Origin: Microcella alkaliphila
Lineage (GTDB): Bacteria; Actinomycetota; Actinomycetes; Actinomycetales; Microbacteriaceae
Direction of reading: 5' to 3'
NCBI RefSeq assembly: GCF_004216855.1
Contig: NZ_SGXT01000018.1
Coordinates: 1 to 64,000, forward strand
DNA: 64,000 nt
Shown: piece after piece, positions 16,443 to 24,968 of the stretch
How positions within the stretch are numbered: the stretch's first letter is position 1
Layout: each line of letters opens with the position of its first letter
The notes under the pieces: model-generated
Database searches by the model: none
Seen by the model: only the letters and a program-made list of their open reading frames with translations
What the model was told of the DNA's origin: nothing
Translations under genes and position numbers: made by a program

Positions 16443-17431
16443 TGGCTGACGCGTTGCGAGCTGGCCTGCTCGGGGTCGGCATGATGGGTCGGCATCACGC
16501 CCGCGTGCTGCGCGAGCTCGACGGCGTCGACCTCATCGCGATCGCCGACCCCGGGGGCGACCCGCACGGCGTGGCGGGCGACCTGCCGATCCTTCCCGAC
16601 ATCGACGCACTGATCGCCGCCGGTATCGACATCGCGGTCGTCGCCGTTCCCACCGCATTTCACGAGGATGCGGCCATGCGCCTCGCCGAGGCGGGCGTGC
16701 ACACGCTCGTCGAGAAGCCCATCGCCGACACCGTCGACGCCGGACAGCGCATGGTTGACGCGTTCGAGCGGGCGGGACTCGTCGGAGCCGTCGGGCACAT
16801 CGAACGCTTCAACCCCGCCCTGCAAGAGCTGCGCCGCCGGCTTTCCGCGGGCGAGTTGGGCGAGGTCTACCAGATCGCCACCCGACGCCAGGGCCCCTTT
16901 CCGTCGCGCATCGCCGACGTGGGCGTCGCGAAAGACCTCGCGTCGCACGACGTCGACCTCACCGCATGGGTCGTGCAAAGCGACTACGAGACGGTGTTCG
17001 CACAGACCGCGCACAAGAGCGGCCGCGCGCACGAAGACATGATCGCCGTGACGGGCAGACTGAAAAACGGTGTCGTCGTCAACCACCTCGTCAACTGGCT
17101 GAGCCCGATGAAAGAGCGCGTGACGATCGTCACCGGCGAGCTCGGAGCGCTCGTGGCCGACACCTCCACCGGCGACCTCACCTTCTACGCCAACGGCACG
17201 ATTCCCCTGGAATGGGAGTCGGTCACGGTGTTCCGCGGCGTCAGCGAGGGCGACATGATTCGCTACGCCTTCGCCAAGCGCGAGCCCCTGCGGGTCGAAC
17301 TCGAGAACTTCCGCGACGCCGTCCTCGGGCACGACACCGACGTCGTCACGATGCGCCAGGGGCTGCGCACCCTCGCCGTCGTGGAAAGCATGCTCGACTC
17401 GGCACGTCGCGGCGAGGTCGTGACCCTCTAG
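16442..17431 (+). CDS. Gfo/Idh/MocA oxidoreductase (WbpB/WlbA-like UDP-GlcNAc-uronate 3-dehydrogenase)
   Basis: Predicted to oxidise C3 of UDP-GlcNAc-uronate so that the aminotransferase can act. The 329-residue protein has GLLGVGMMGRHHARVL as Rossmann loop, EKPIADT near residue 92 carrying the family Lys, GHIERFNP, and LASHDVDLTAWV near 165-176. The start codon shares one base with the preceding stop (TGATG). With its two upstream neighbours and the dehydrogenase at 12228-13517 it gives four enzymes for UDP-2,3-diacetamido-2,3-dideoxy-glucuronate. A WbpI-type 2-epimerase for the manno form is not seen in the window. Confidence 0.9.
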   Translation: MADALRAGLLGVGMMGRHHARVLRELDGVDLIAIADPGGDPHGVAGDLPILPDIDALIAAGIDIAVVAVPTAFHEDAAMRLAEAGVHTLVEKPIADTVDAGQRMVDAFERAGLVGAVGHIERFNPALQELRRRLSAGELGEVYQIATRRQGPFPSRIADVGVAKDLASHDVDLTAWVVQSDYETVFAQTAHKSGRAHEDMIAVTGRLKNGVVVNHLVNWLSPMKERVTIVTGELGALVADTSTGDLTFYANGTIPLEWESVTVFRGVSEGDMIRYAFAKREPLRVELENFRDAVLGHDTDVVTMRQGLRTLAVVESMLDSARRGEVVTL

Positions 17432-17435
17432 CGCC

Positions 17436-18605
17436 ATGCGGGTACTCATCGCCTCGCGCATCTACGCGCCCGAGCCCGGCGCCGCTCCCCAACGGCTCGC
17501 CGCACTCGCGGCGCACCTCGCCGACCACGGGCACGAGGTTGAGGTGGTGACCGCCCGCGTTCCGCGCGCGCTGCGCGGTACGGAGCGCGAGTATCCCGGA
17601 GTGCGCGTACGCCGAGCACCGGTGCTGCGCGACCGCGACGGATTCGTGCGCGGGTACCTGCCGTACCTGAGCTTCGATATTCCGCTGGTGTGGCGCCTCC
17701 TGACCACGCGCCGCGCCGACGTCATCGTCGTCGAACCGCCTCCCACCACCGGTGCGGCGGTGCGCACCGTCGCGCGGTTGCGGCGCATCCCCGCCGTGTA
17801 CTACGCGGCCGACATCCTCGCCGACGCTGCTGCCAGCGCGGGAATCTCAGACATCGTCGTGCGTGCCGTTCGCCGCCTCGAACGCTATGTCTGGAACGGA
17901 TGCGCGGCGCTACTCGCCGTGTCCGCACCGGTCGCGGCGCGAGTGCGCGAGCTCGGGGTTCCGGCCGATCGAGTGCGACTCGTCGGCAACGGCATCGATG
18001 TGGGTGCCTACGGGGTCGCCGGTCCGGCTGTGCAGCGCGAAGAGCCGTACGCGTTGTACGCGGGCACCGCGTCGGAGGTTCACGGTGCGGCCATCTTCGT
18101 CGAGGCGATGGCCGCGGTCGATACGGGTCACCTGGTCTTCCTCGGTTCGGGAACCGACCGCGCCGCGATGCGTCGCCGGGCCGATCAGATCGCGCCGGGT
18201 CGCGTGCACTTTCTCGACTCGGTGTCACCGGCCGAGGCCGCAGCCTGGTTTCGCGGTGCCGCAGTCGCCGTGGCGAGTGTGAAGCCCACCGGCGGCTACG
18301 AGTTCGCCTTCCCGACAAAGCTGTACGCGGCGGTCGCCTGCGGCACGCCCGTCCTGTTCACGGGCAACGGTCCGGGCTCAGACTTCGCGGAGGCCAGCCC
18401 CTTCGGGGCGAGCGTTTCCTACGACATCGAATCGGTGGCCGCGCACCTTCGCGCGCGCTTCGCGGAGCCCGCCACGCCGGACGAGCGTGCGCAGCTCGCC
18501 GCGTGGGCGGCCGGCACCGTATCGATGACCGCCATCGCCGAGCGCATCACCGATGTGCTTGCGGACGTCGTGCGCCCGGGTGCGCGCGGCGCTGTGGGAC
18601 GATGA
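17436..18605 (+). CDS. Glycosyltransferase family 4 protein (WbuB-like)
   Basis: GT-B enzyme of 389 residues. The N-terminus IASRIYAPEPGAAPQRLAALAAHLADHGHEVEVVT is that of the WbuB group, which often adds amino sugars such as FucNAc. PTKLYAAVACGTPVLFTG is the donor-site block. It starts four bases after the oxidoreductase stop, so it is a good candidate for the enzyme that transfers the diacetamido-uronic acid; this is inferred from order only. A 34-base gap separates it from the transporter gene. Confidence 0.87.
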   Translation: MRVLIASRIYAPEPGAAPQRLAALAAHLADHGHEVEVVTARVPRALRGTEREYPGVRVRRAPVLRDRDGFVRGYLPYLSFDIPLVWRLLTTRRADVIVVEPPPTTGAAVRTVARLRRIPAVYYAADILADAAASAGISDIVVRAVRRLERYVWNGCAALLAVSAPVAARVRELGVPADRVRLVGNGIDVGAYGVAGPAVQREEPYALYAGTASEVHGAAIFVEAMAAVDTGHLVFLGSGTDRAAMRRRADQIAPGRVHFLDSVSPAEAAAWFRGAAVAVASVKPTGGYEFAFPTKLYAAVACGTPVLFTGNGPGSDFAEASPFGASVSYDIESVAAHLRARFAEPATPDERAQLAAWAAGTVSMTAIAERITDVLADVVRPGARGAVGR

Positions 18606-18639
18606 GACACCGCGCCGACGACGAGAAAGCTGCCCTGCC

Positions 18640-20424
18640 GTGAAGCTGATGTACACGACGCTGCGGCGCATCATGCCGCTCCTGCCCGACCGGGCGCGTG
18701 CGTTCCTCATCACCTACACGGTCATCACCTCCGGACTCGCCGTCCTCGATATCGGTGCACTCGCACTGCTCGCACTGTCGCTCACCTCGATGGTCGCCGG
18801 CGAGCCGGTGACCCTGCCGCTGGTCGGCGAGGTGCCGCCGAGCGGGTATGTGTGGATCCTGCTTGTCGTGTCGGGGCTCATCATTCTGAAGTCGTTCCTG
18901 TCGATCGTGCTGCAGTGGCGAGCCACGAGGCGGTTCGCCGCCTTCGAGCTCGAGATCGGCGACCGCCTCTTCGACGCGTACATTCGAGCCCCGTGGACCG
19001 AACGGCTGAAGCGCAACACCGCTCAACTCGTACGGCTCGCCGACGTCGGCATCGCCAACGTCACCGCGGGGTTTCTCATCCCGATCTCGACGCTGCCGAG
19101 TCTCATCACCACCTTCGTCGCGGTGCTGATCGTGCTCGTCATCGCCCAGCCCGTCACCGCGGCGATCACGATCGGCTATCTCGGCCTCATCGCCGCGCTG
19201 CTCTACTACGTCGTGTCACGTCGTGCCGTGCAGGCCGGCCGGGTCAACCGCGACTACTCGTTCAAGGTCGCGACCCTGATGACCGACATGGTTTCGGCGT
19301 TGAAGGAGATCACCCTCGCCGGCAAGGCCCCCGAGGTCGCGAAGGTCGTCCATGACAATCGCATTCACACCACCCGCGCCCGGGCCAACATCAGCTTCCT
19401 GGGCATGGTGCCCCGCTTCGTGCTCGATGCCGCGCTCGTCGGCGGATTTCTGCTCGTGGGGGGTGTGGCCTACGCCACCGGCGGCGCGGCTGATGCCTTT
19501 GCGGCGGTCGCGCTGTTCGGCGTCGCCGGCTTCCGCATGATCCCCTCGCTGACCGGATTCCAGTCGATTGTCTCCACAACGCACGCCAATGTGCCCCAGG
19601 TCGACGCCGTCGTGCGTGACATCACGGAGGCCCGTGACTACGTCGCGAACGCTGAGACGATCGGCCGTGAGCCCCTGGTCGCCGAGCCCTCCGAATTGCG
19701 ACTCACCGACGTCAGCTTCACCTACCCCGGGTCTGACGCACCGGCTCTGCGCGACGTCAGCCTCAGCATCCCGATGGGGTCAACGGTGGGAATCGTGGGG
19801 GCGTCGGGCGCGGGCAAGTCGACCCTCGTCGACCTGATCCTCGGCCTGCTCGTGCCGTCCAGCGGTGAGGCGCGTGTGGGCGAGCAGGATCTGCGAGACG
19901 TCATGGCCGCCTGGCGGTCACGCGTCGGCTATGTGCCGCAGGACGTGGCCCTGTTCGACGGCACCATCGCGCAGAACGTCGCGCTCACCTGGTCGGGCGA
20001 GCTCGACGAAGCGCGCATCGAGACCGCGCTTCGACGCGCGCAGCTGTGGAGCACCGTTGAGGCCCGGCCGGGCGGCATGCACGCTCGCGTCGGAGACCGC
20101 GGAATGGCTCTCTCGGGTGGGCAACGTCAGCGGCTCGGTATCGCCCGTGCCCTCTACGACGACCCACTCGTTCTCGTCATGGACGAGGCCACCAGCGCGC
20201 TCGACACGAAAACCGAATCCGACGTCGCGCAGGCCATTCGTGCGCTCCGCGGCGACGTCACCGTCGTCGCGGTCGCCCACCGGCTCAGCACGATTCGCGA
20301 CAGCGACCAGGTCGTGTTCATGGCGGACGGCCGCGTCGAGGCGAGGGGCACGTTCGCCGAGCTGATCGCGGCCGTGCCCGACTTCGCGGTGCAAGCGCAA
20401 CTCGCCGGGTTTGCCACCGAATGA
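18640..20424 (+). CDS. ABC transporter, fused membrane and ATPase domains (PglK/MsbA-like flippase candidate)
   Basis: Half-size ABC exporter of about 594 residues with six membrane spans in the first 330 residues and a C-terminal ATPase domain. Walker A GASGAGKST is near residue 387, signature LSGGQRQRLG near 491 and Walker B LVLVMDEATSALD shortly after. Its place among glycosyltransferases suggests flipping of lipid-linked oligosaccharide, as PglK does; a peptide or drug substrate is less likely in this setting. GTG at 18640 is taken as the start; ATG at 18649 is an alternative. It is separate from the Wzm/Wzt exporter at 4642-6200, so the window encodes two independent ABC routes. The next gene overlaps its stop by four bases. 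Confidence 0.82.
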   Translation: MKLMYTTLRRIMPLLPDRARAFLITYTVITSGLAVLDIGALALLALSLTSMVAGEPVTLPLVGEVPPSGYVWILLVVSGLIILKSFLSIVLQWRATRRFAAFELEIGDRLFDAYIRAPWTERLKRNTAQLVRLADVGIANVTAGFLIPISTLPSLITTFVAVLIVLVIAQPVTAAITIGYLGLIAALLYYVVSRRAVQAGRVNRDYSFKVATLMTDMVSALKEITLAGKAPEVAKVVHDNRIHTTRARANISFLGMVPRFVLDAALVGGFLLVGGVAYATGGAADAFAAVALFGVAGFRMIPSLTGFQSIVSTTHANVPQVDAVVRDITEARDYVANAETIGREPLVAEPSELRLTDVSFTYPGSDAPALRDVSLSIPMGSTVGIVGASGAGKSTLVDLILGLLVPSSGEARVGEQDLRDVMAAWRSRVGYVPQDVALFDGTIAQNVALTWSGELDEARIETALRRAQLWSTVEARPGGMHARVGDRGMALSGGQRQRLGIARALYDDPLVLVMDEATSALDTKTESDVAQAIRALRGDVTVVAVAHRLSTIRDSDQVVFMADGRVEARGTFAELIAAVPDFAVQAQLAGFATE

Positions 20425-21500
20425 CCGACGAACCGCTTCTCGACATCGTCGTCGCCGTGCACACCGCCCAGCGACCCGTGGAGCGGGCGGTAGGTTCAGC
20501 GCTCGCCGACACCGGGCTCCCCGTGCGGGTGACCGTGGTCGCCCACGGCATCGCGACGGAATCGCTGAGGCCACGTCTCGCCAGCATCTCCGACGAGCGA
20601 CTGCGTGTCATCGAGCACCACGACGGCATCGCGAGCCCCGCGGGGCCCATGAACGCCGGGATGCTCGCGGCAACCGCGCGCTACGTGACCGTCATCGGCT
20701 CCGACGACCACTACGAAGCGGGCGCCCTCCAGGCCGCCCTGTCGCGGACGACGGAGGGCGCCGAGGTGGTGATCCTGCCGATCCGACGGGACGATGGTGG
20801 GCGCGTGTCGACCCCGTTGCCGCGGTGGCGACACACCCGCCGATTGCACCCGGCGCGCGATCGCCTCTTCACGCGCACGGCCCCACTCGCCGTCGTCAGC
20901 CGGGAACTCATGCTCGCCGACGGCGCGCCATTCACCGAAGGGCTTTCCAGCGGCGAAGACCTCGCGATCAGCACGCGCCTCTGGGCCGGCGGCGCGCGAA
21001 TCGACTACGACGCTGCCGCGCCGGCCTATGTGATCGGCGCCGACGCGCCCGACCGGGTGACCGCCGCACTGCGGTCGCTCGGGGACGAATTGCGGGCAGT
21101 GGAACTCGTCCTCGGCGACCCCGCGGTGCGTGCCTACCCGCGAGCAGTGCGCCGGTCGCTCGCCGTGAAGATCGCCCGCGTGCACGTGATCGGGGCGGTC
21201 GCCCGACGGCACGGGGCCGAGCCGACGACGGGGGAGCGAACCGTTCTCGCTCGACTCGCTCGCGAACTGTCGCACGTCGCGCCGGGGTATGCGGCGGCAC
21301 TGTCGCGGGCAGAGAGCGGCGTGATCGAGGCGCTCGCCCACGATCTTCCGTGGATCGACGTGGTCGACCGCGACCGCGAGCGCGACGAGGGGTCGTGGCG
21401 CACCCGCGTGTTGCCGACCCGCCTCGTCGACAGCCTGCGCACCGACGCGGTGCTGCGCCGTTTCATGCGCTACCGCCTCGAGCCGGGAGGCGGTCGATGA
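20421..21500 (+). CDS. GT2-like glycosyltransferase, paralogue A
   Basis: GT-A fold protein of 359 residues. LDIVVAVHTAQRPVERAVGSAL replaces the usual N-terminal strand-loop, SPAGPMNAGMLAATARYVTVIGSDDHYEAGAL carries the acidic pair (Ser-Asp-Asp), and SGEDLAISTRLW resembles the acceptor-base region. The last 150 residues are helical and unlike standard GT2 proteins. Its closest visible relative is the gene at 24965, which shares the VVAVHT start, the NAG-GSDD block and the GEDL motif. It is joined by 4-base overlaps to both neighbours. Substrates unknown. Confidence 0.78.
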   Translation: MTDEPLLDIVVAVHTAQRPVERAVGSALADTGLPVRVTVVAHGIATESLRPRLASISDERLRVIEHHDGIASPAGPMNAGMLAATARYVTVIGSDDHYEAGALQAALSRTTEGAEVVILPIRRDDGGRVSTPLPRWRHTRRLHPARDRLFTRTAPLAVVSRELMLADGAPFTEGLSSGEDLAISTRLWAGGARIDYDAAAPAYVIGADAPDRVTAALRSLGDELRAVELVLGDPAVRAYPRAVRRSLAVKIARVHVIGAVARRHGAEPTTGERTVLARLARELSHVAPGYAAALSRAESGVIEALAHDLPWIDVVDRDRERDEGSWRTRVLPTRLVDSLRTDAVLRRFMRYRLEPGGGR

Positions 21501-22702
21501 CGCTGGTGGGGCGCGCGAGTGCGATCATCCCCGACCCAGTGCTGGCCGCACTCCTGCCAGAGGGGCGTCGGTTCGACCCCGGCGCCCTCCCTCCACGGCT
21601 CGAACTCGACTCGACGGCGGTCACCCGCATCGCCATCGGCGCCGAGAACGCCGCGGGGCAGGGCGCCGCGTGGGCTGAGAGCCTGCGTCGCCACGCGCCC
21701 GGGGTCAGCGCCCGGTCTTTCGCGGTCGACCGGGGAGCTGCTTTCGGACACGAGGTCGATCTCGCGATCCCCGCTCCGGTCTTTGCGTGGTCCGCTCGGT
21801 GGCAGAAACGTCACCGCCGACAGGTGCTCGACGAGGCTACTCACGTCCTGATCGAGGGCGGGCGACCGATCTTCGCCGGCGGGATCCGCGGAGACGTTGT
21901 CGACGACGCCCGGCGCGTCCGCCGCGCGGGCGCCCACCTCGCCTACGTGTGGCACGGCAGCGATGTTCGCGACCCCGACGCACACGCAGCCCGAAGCGCT
22001 GAGTCGCCATTCGCCACCGGCGCCGTCGGCCCATCGTTGCACCGCGCTTTGCGTGCCCGCGTCGACGCCTCGGCACGGTTGCGCGGTGCGGTGCCGGCAC
22101 CGTCGCTCGTCTCGACTCCTGACCTGTTGCTTGACATCCCCGACGCGCGCTGGCTTCCCCTCGTCGTCGACGTCGAGGCGTGGCGCGGTGACGGTGCCCC
22201 GTTCTCTCGCGACCGGCGCCCCGTCGTCATGCACGCGCCCAGCCGCGCCGCACTGAAGGGGTCGGCCGTGATCGATCGCGTGCTCGGCCAACTCGCCGAC
22301 GACGGCGTGATCGACTACCGGCGCGTGTCCGGCATGAGCCACGGTGCGCTGCCCGCGATCGTCGCCGAGGTCGATGTGGTCGTCGATCAAGTCGGCCTCG
22401 GTCTCTACGGTGTCCTCGCCTGTGAGGCAATGGCGGCGGGCCGCGTCGTGGTGGGCGACCCGAGCCAGCAGGTCCGTGACGTCGTGCGCAACGAGACCGG
22501 ATTCGAGTTGCCAATCAGCGTGACAAGCGCCGCAGAGCTGGAGCGCAGCATCCGTTCGATGTGTGCCGATCCGGCGGTCGCGCGTGAGCGCGCCGCGGCC
22601 GGTCCCGCCTTTGTGCGGGCGGTACATGACGGGCGCCGAGCCGCCGCCACGCTCGCCGACGCGCTCGGCCTCGAGCCCCCATCGAGCAGGATGGACGCGT
22701 GA
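21497..22702 (+). CDS. GT-B-like glycosyltransferase, paralogue B
   Basis: 401-residue protein of unknown substrate, probably GT-B. It has LIEGGRPIFAGG, YVWHGSDVRDPDAH, PVVMHAPSRAALKGSAVID and IDYRRVSGMSHGALPAIVAEVDVVVDQVGLGLYGVLACEAMAAGRVVV. The last block resembles the donor-site strand-helix of GT1/GT4 enzymes with Glu in CEAMAAG. All these blocks recur in the gene at 26086, so the two are paralogues. The ATG overlaps the preceding stop by four bases, which rules out the much longer open frame that begins upstream. Confidence 0.72.
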   Translation: MTLVGRASAIIPDPVLAALLPEGRRFDPGALPPRLELDSTAVTRIAIGAENAAGQGAAWAESLRRHAPGVSARSFAVDRGAAFGHEVDLAIPAPVFAWSARWQKRHRRQVLDEATHVLIEGGRPIFAGGIRGDVVDDARRVRRAGAHLAYVWHGSDVRDPDAHAARSAESPFATGAVGPSLHRALRARVDASARLRGAVPAPSLVSTPDLLLDIPDARWLPLVVDVEAWRGDGAPFSRDRRPVVMHAPSRAALKGSAVIDRVLGQLADDGVIDYRRVSGMSHGALPAIVAEVDVVVDQVGLGLYGVLACEAMAAGRVVVGDPSQQVRDVVRNETGFELPISVTSAAELERSIRSMCADPAVARERAAAGPAFVRAVHDGRRAAATLADALGLEPPSSRMDA

Positions 22703-23832
22703 CCCGCCCGCTCATCGTCATCATCGCGTTCTCGCCGATCGTGACGGATGCGCGTGTGCTGAAGCAGGTGCGTCTCGCGGCGCGCCTCGGCGACGTCGTG
22801 ACCTGTGGCTACGGGCCAGCGCCTGACGACGTCGTCGCGCACCACCGGATCCCCGACGGCGCTGGGCTATACCCGCTCAACCCGCGGCTGCTCGTGCTGC
22901 GGCAGCGGCGACGCGCGCTCCGCAACGCGCCCGCTATGCGGTGGGCGCGCGCCGCACTGGCGGCCCAACGCGCCGACGCCGTCATCGTCAACGACCTCGA
23001 CGCGGTACCGCTCGCGCTCGCGCTCTTCCCCGCCGAACGGGTGCATGCCGACCTGCACGAGTACACGCCGGGCTTGCTGACGCACGACTCCGGCTGGCGC
23101 CGGTACCTGGCGCCCCTGTATCGCAGCATCGCCCGCCGCGAGCTTGCTCGCGTGGGGTCGGTGACGACGGTCGCGCCGATCATCCGCGAGGCCTACGCCA
23201 CCTTCAGTGGACGCGACGACATCGACGTGGTGATCAACGCCACCCCCTACGCCGAGCGTCAGCCGACACCCGTTTTGTCGCCCATCCGGCTCGTGCACAG
23301 CGGGGTCGCCCAGCGAGGCCGCCACCTCGACCTGATGATCGACGCCGTCGCCCGCACGTCGACCGAGGTCACGCTCGACCTCTATCTGATGCCAAACGAT
23401 CCCGCCTACCTCGACGAGCTGCGCGAGCGGGCACGGGCCGTTGCCGGCGTGACCGTGCACCCCGCCGTCCCGTACGCCGAACTCGGCGACACTCTCGCGA
23501 GGGGCGACGTCGGGGTGTTCGTGCTGCCACCGACCACGCAGAACTTCGAGTGGGCGCTCCCCAACAAGCTCTTCGACTTCGTCCAGGCGCGCCTCGGCGT
23601 CATCATCGGCCCGTCGAGCCAGATGCAGCACTATGTCGAGCGTTACGCGCTCGGTGTCGTTACCGCCGCCCCGACGGTCGACGCCCTCGTCGATGCCCTC
23701 GACGCCCTCACCCCCGAGACGGTCGCGTCGTGGAAGGCCGCCGCTGACCGCGCTGCCCACGAGCTCTCGGCCGAGGCCGCCGAAGAACCGTGGACGCGCG
23801 CGCTCACCGCCCGCATCGGAGTGTCCGCATGA
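22699..23832 (+). CDS. GT4-like glycosyltransferase, paralogue C
   Basis: 377-residue GT-B-like protein. The N-terminus reads LIVIIAFSPIVTDARVLKQ, the middle has HADLHEYTPG and INATPYAE, and the C-terminal half has RLVHSGVAQRGRHLDLMIDAV, VGVFVLPPTTQNFEWALPNK and LFDFVQARLGVIIGPSSQM. The following gene carries the same blocks in the same order, with about half the residues of the C-terminal halves identical by eye. GTG start inside the preceding stop. The ALPNKLFDFVQARLG motif is the donor-site equivalent. Substrate unknown. Confidence 0.82.
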   Translation: MTRPLIVIIAFSPIVTDARVLKQVRLAARLGDVVTCGYGPAPDDVVAHHRIPDGAGLYPLNPRLLVLRQRRRALRNAPAMRWARAALAAQRADAVIVNDLDAVPLALALFPAERVHADLHEYTPGLLTHDSGWRRYLAPLYRSIARRELARVGSVTTVAPIIREAYATFSGRDDIDVVINATPYAERQPTPVLSPIRLVHSGVAQRGRHLDLMIDAVARTSTEVTLDLYLMPNDPAYLDELRERARAVAGVTVHPAVPYAELGDTLARGDVGVFVLPPTTQNFEWALPNKLFDFVQARLGVIIGPSSQMQHYVERYALGVVTAAPTVDALVDALDALTPETVASWKAAADRAAHELSAEAAEEPWTRALTARIGVSA

Positions 23833-24968
23833 CACGTCCCCGCCTCCTGATCGCGTCCCTGTCGCCGCTCGTCGGCGACGCCCGCGTGCTCAAGCAGATC
23901 GAGCGGTTCCGCGGCGACTACGAGGTCGTGACGCTCGGCTACGGCGAGGCTCCCGAGGGAGTCAGTGTTCATCTGCGCGTGCCCGACGACGCGCCAGCGT
24001 GGCGCTGGCCCCGTCTCGCACTGATTCTGCGCCAGTACCGCCGCGCCTATTGGACCAACCCCGCCGTCGCCGCCGCGACATCCCTGCTCGAGACGTCCGG
24101 CGTATCCATCGATCTGGCGATCGCCAACGACGTTGACACGGTGCCGTTGGTCATGCGGTTCGTCGACCCGCGCCGCGTGCACGTCGACCTGCACGAGTAC
24201 GCGCCTCGGCAGCGCGAGGAGCTGCCGCGGTGGCGGCTGTTCGTGGCGCCCTTCGTGCGGTGGATCCTCCGCAGCGCTGTTGCGCGCGCCGCCTCCACCA
24301 GCACCGTGTCGAGTGGGCTCGCGCGTGCCTACCGAACTGAATTCGGCCTGTCGCCGACCGTTGTAACGAATGCAACTCCCTACCGCGACGGCTCCCCGAC
24401 ACCGGTTGCTGACCCCATCCGCCTCGTGCACAGCGGTGCGGCCCTGCCCAACCGCGCGCTCGAGCTCATGATCGACGCGGTGGAATCGACCACGACCGAC
24501 GTCACACTCGACCTCTTCCTCACCGCCAACGACCCGGCGTACCTCGAGACGTTGCGTGAGCGCTGCGCCGGCACCGCCCGCTGCCGACTCAACAACCCCG
24601 TGCCGTATGCCGCGCTCATCGACACCATCGCGCAGTACGACGTTGGCGTGTTCGTCTTGCCTCCAACCACACTCAACTACCGCTGGGCGCTACCCAACAA
24701 GCTGTTCGACTACGTGCAGGCGCGGCTCGGCATCATCGTCGGGCCCTCGCCAGAGATGTCGGCCATCGTCGATGAGCGCGGCCTCGGCATCGTCTGCGGC
24801 GACTTCACCGCCGACTCGCTGAAGCGCGCGCTCGACGGCCTCTCCTCTGAGCGGGTCAGCGAGTTCAAGGCTGCCGCCCACCGCGCGGCGGCCCCCCTCT
24901 CGGCGGCACTCGAGGTCGAGAAGTGGGCCGCAGCCGTCGCCGCGTTGCCGCAGCGGGGTGCGCCGTGA
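23829..24968 (+). CDS. GT4-like glycosyltransferase, paralogue C'
   Basis: 379-residue sister of the preceding gene: LLIASLSPLVGDARVLKQI at the N-terminus, HVDLHEYAPR in the middle, TNATPYRDG, RLVHSGAALPNRALELMIDAV and WALPNKLFDYVQARLGIIVG. The two probably arose by tandem duplication and now add sugars to different acceptors or use different donors, though this cannot be shown from sequence. ATG overlaps the previous stop by four bases, and the next gene overlaps its own stop in the same way. Confidence 0.83.
   Translation: MTRPRLLIASLSPLVGDARVLKQIERFRGDYEVVTLGYGEAPEGVSVHLRVPDDAPAWRWPRLALILRQYRRAYWTNPAVAAATSLLETSGVSIDLAIANDVDTVPLVMRFVDPRRVHVDLHEYAPRQREELPRWRLFVAPFVRWILRSAVARAASTSTVSSGLARAYRTEFGLSPTVVTNATPYRDGSPTPVADPIRLVHSGAALPNRALELMIDAVESTTTDVTLDLFLTANDPAYLETLRERCAGTARCRLNNPVPYAALIDTIAQYDVGVFVLPPTTLNYRWALPNKLFDYVQARLGIIVGPSPEMSAIVDERGLGIVCGDFTADSLKRALDGLSSERVSEFKAAAHRAAAPLSAALEVEKWAAAVAALPQRGAP

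Noticed and set aside
20411-22702. Single 763-codon protein covering the GT2 paralogue A region and paralogue B
   Set aside because: The first 362 codons are an Arg-rich shadow of the real GT2 gene in another frame. Paralogue B starts at 21497 with an ATGA overlap.
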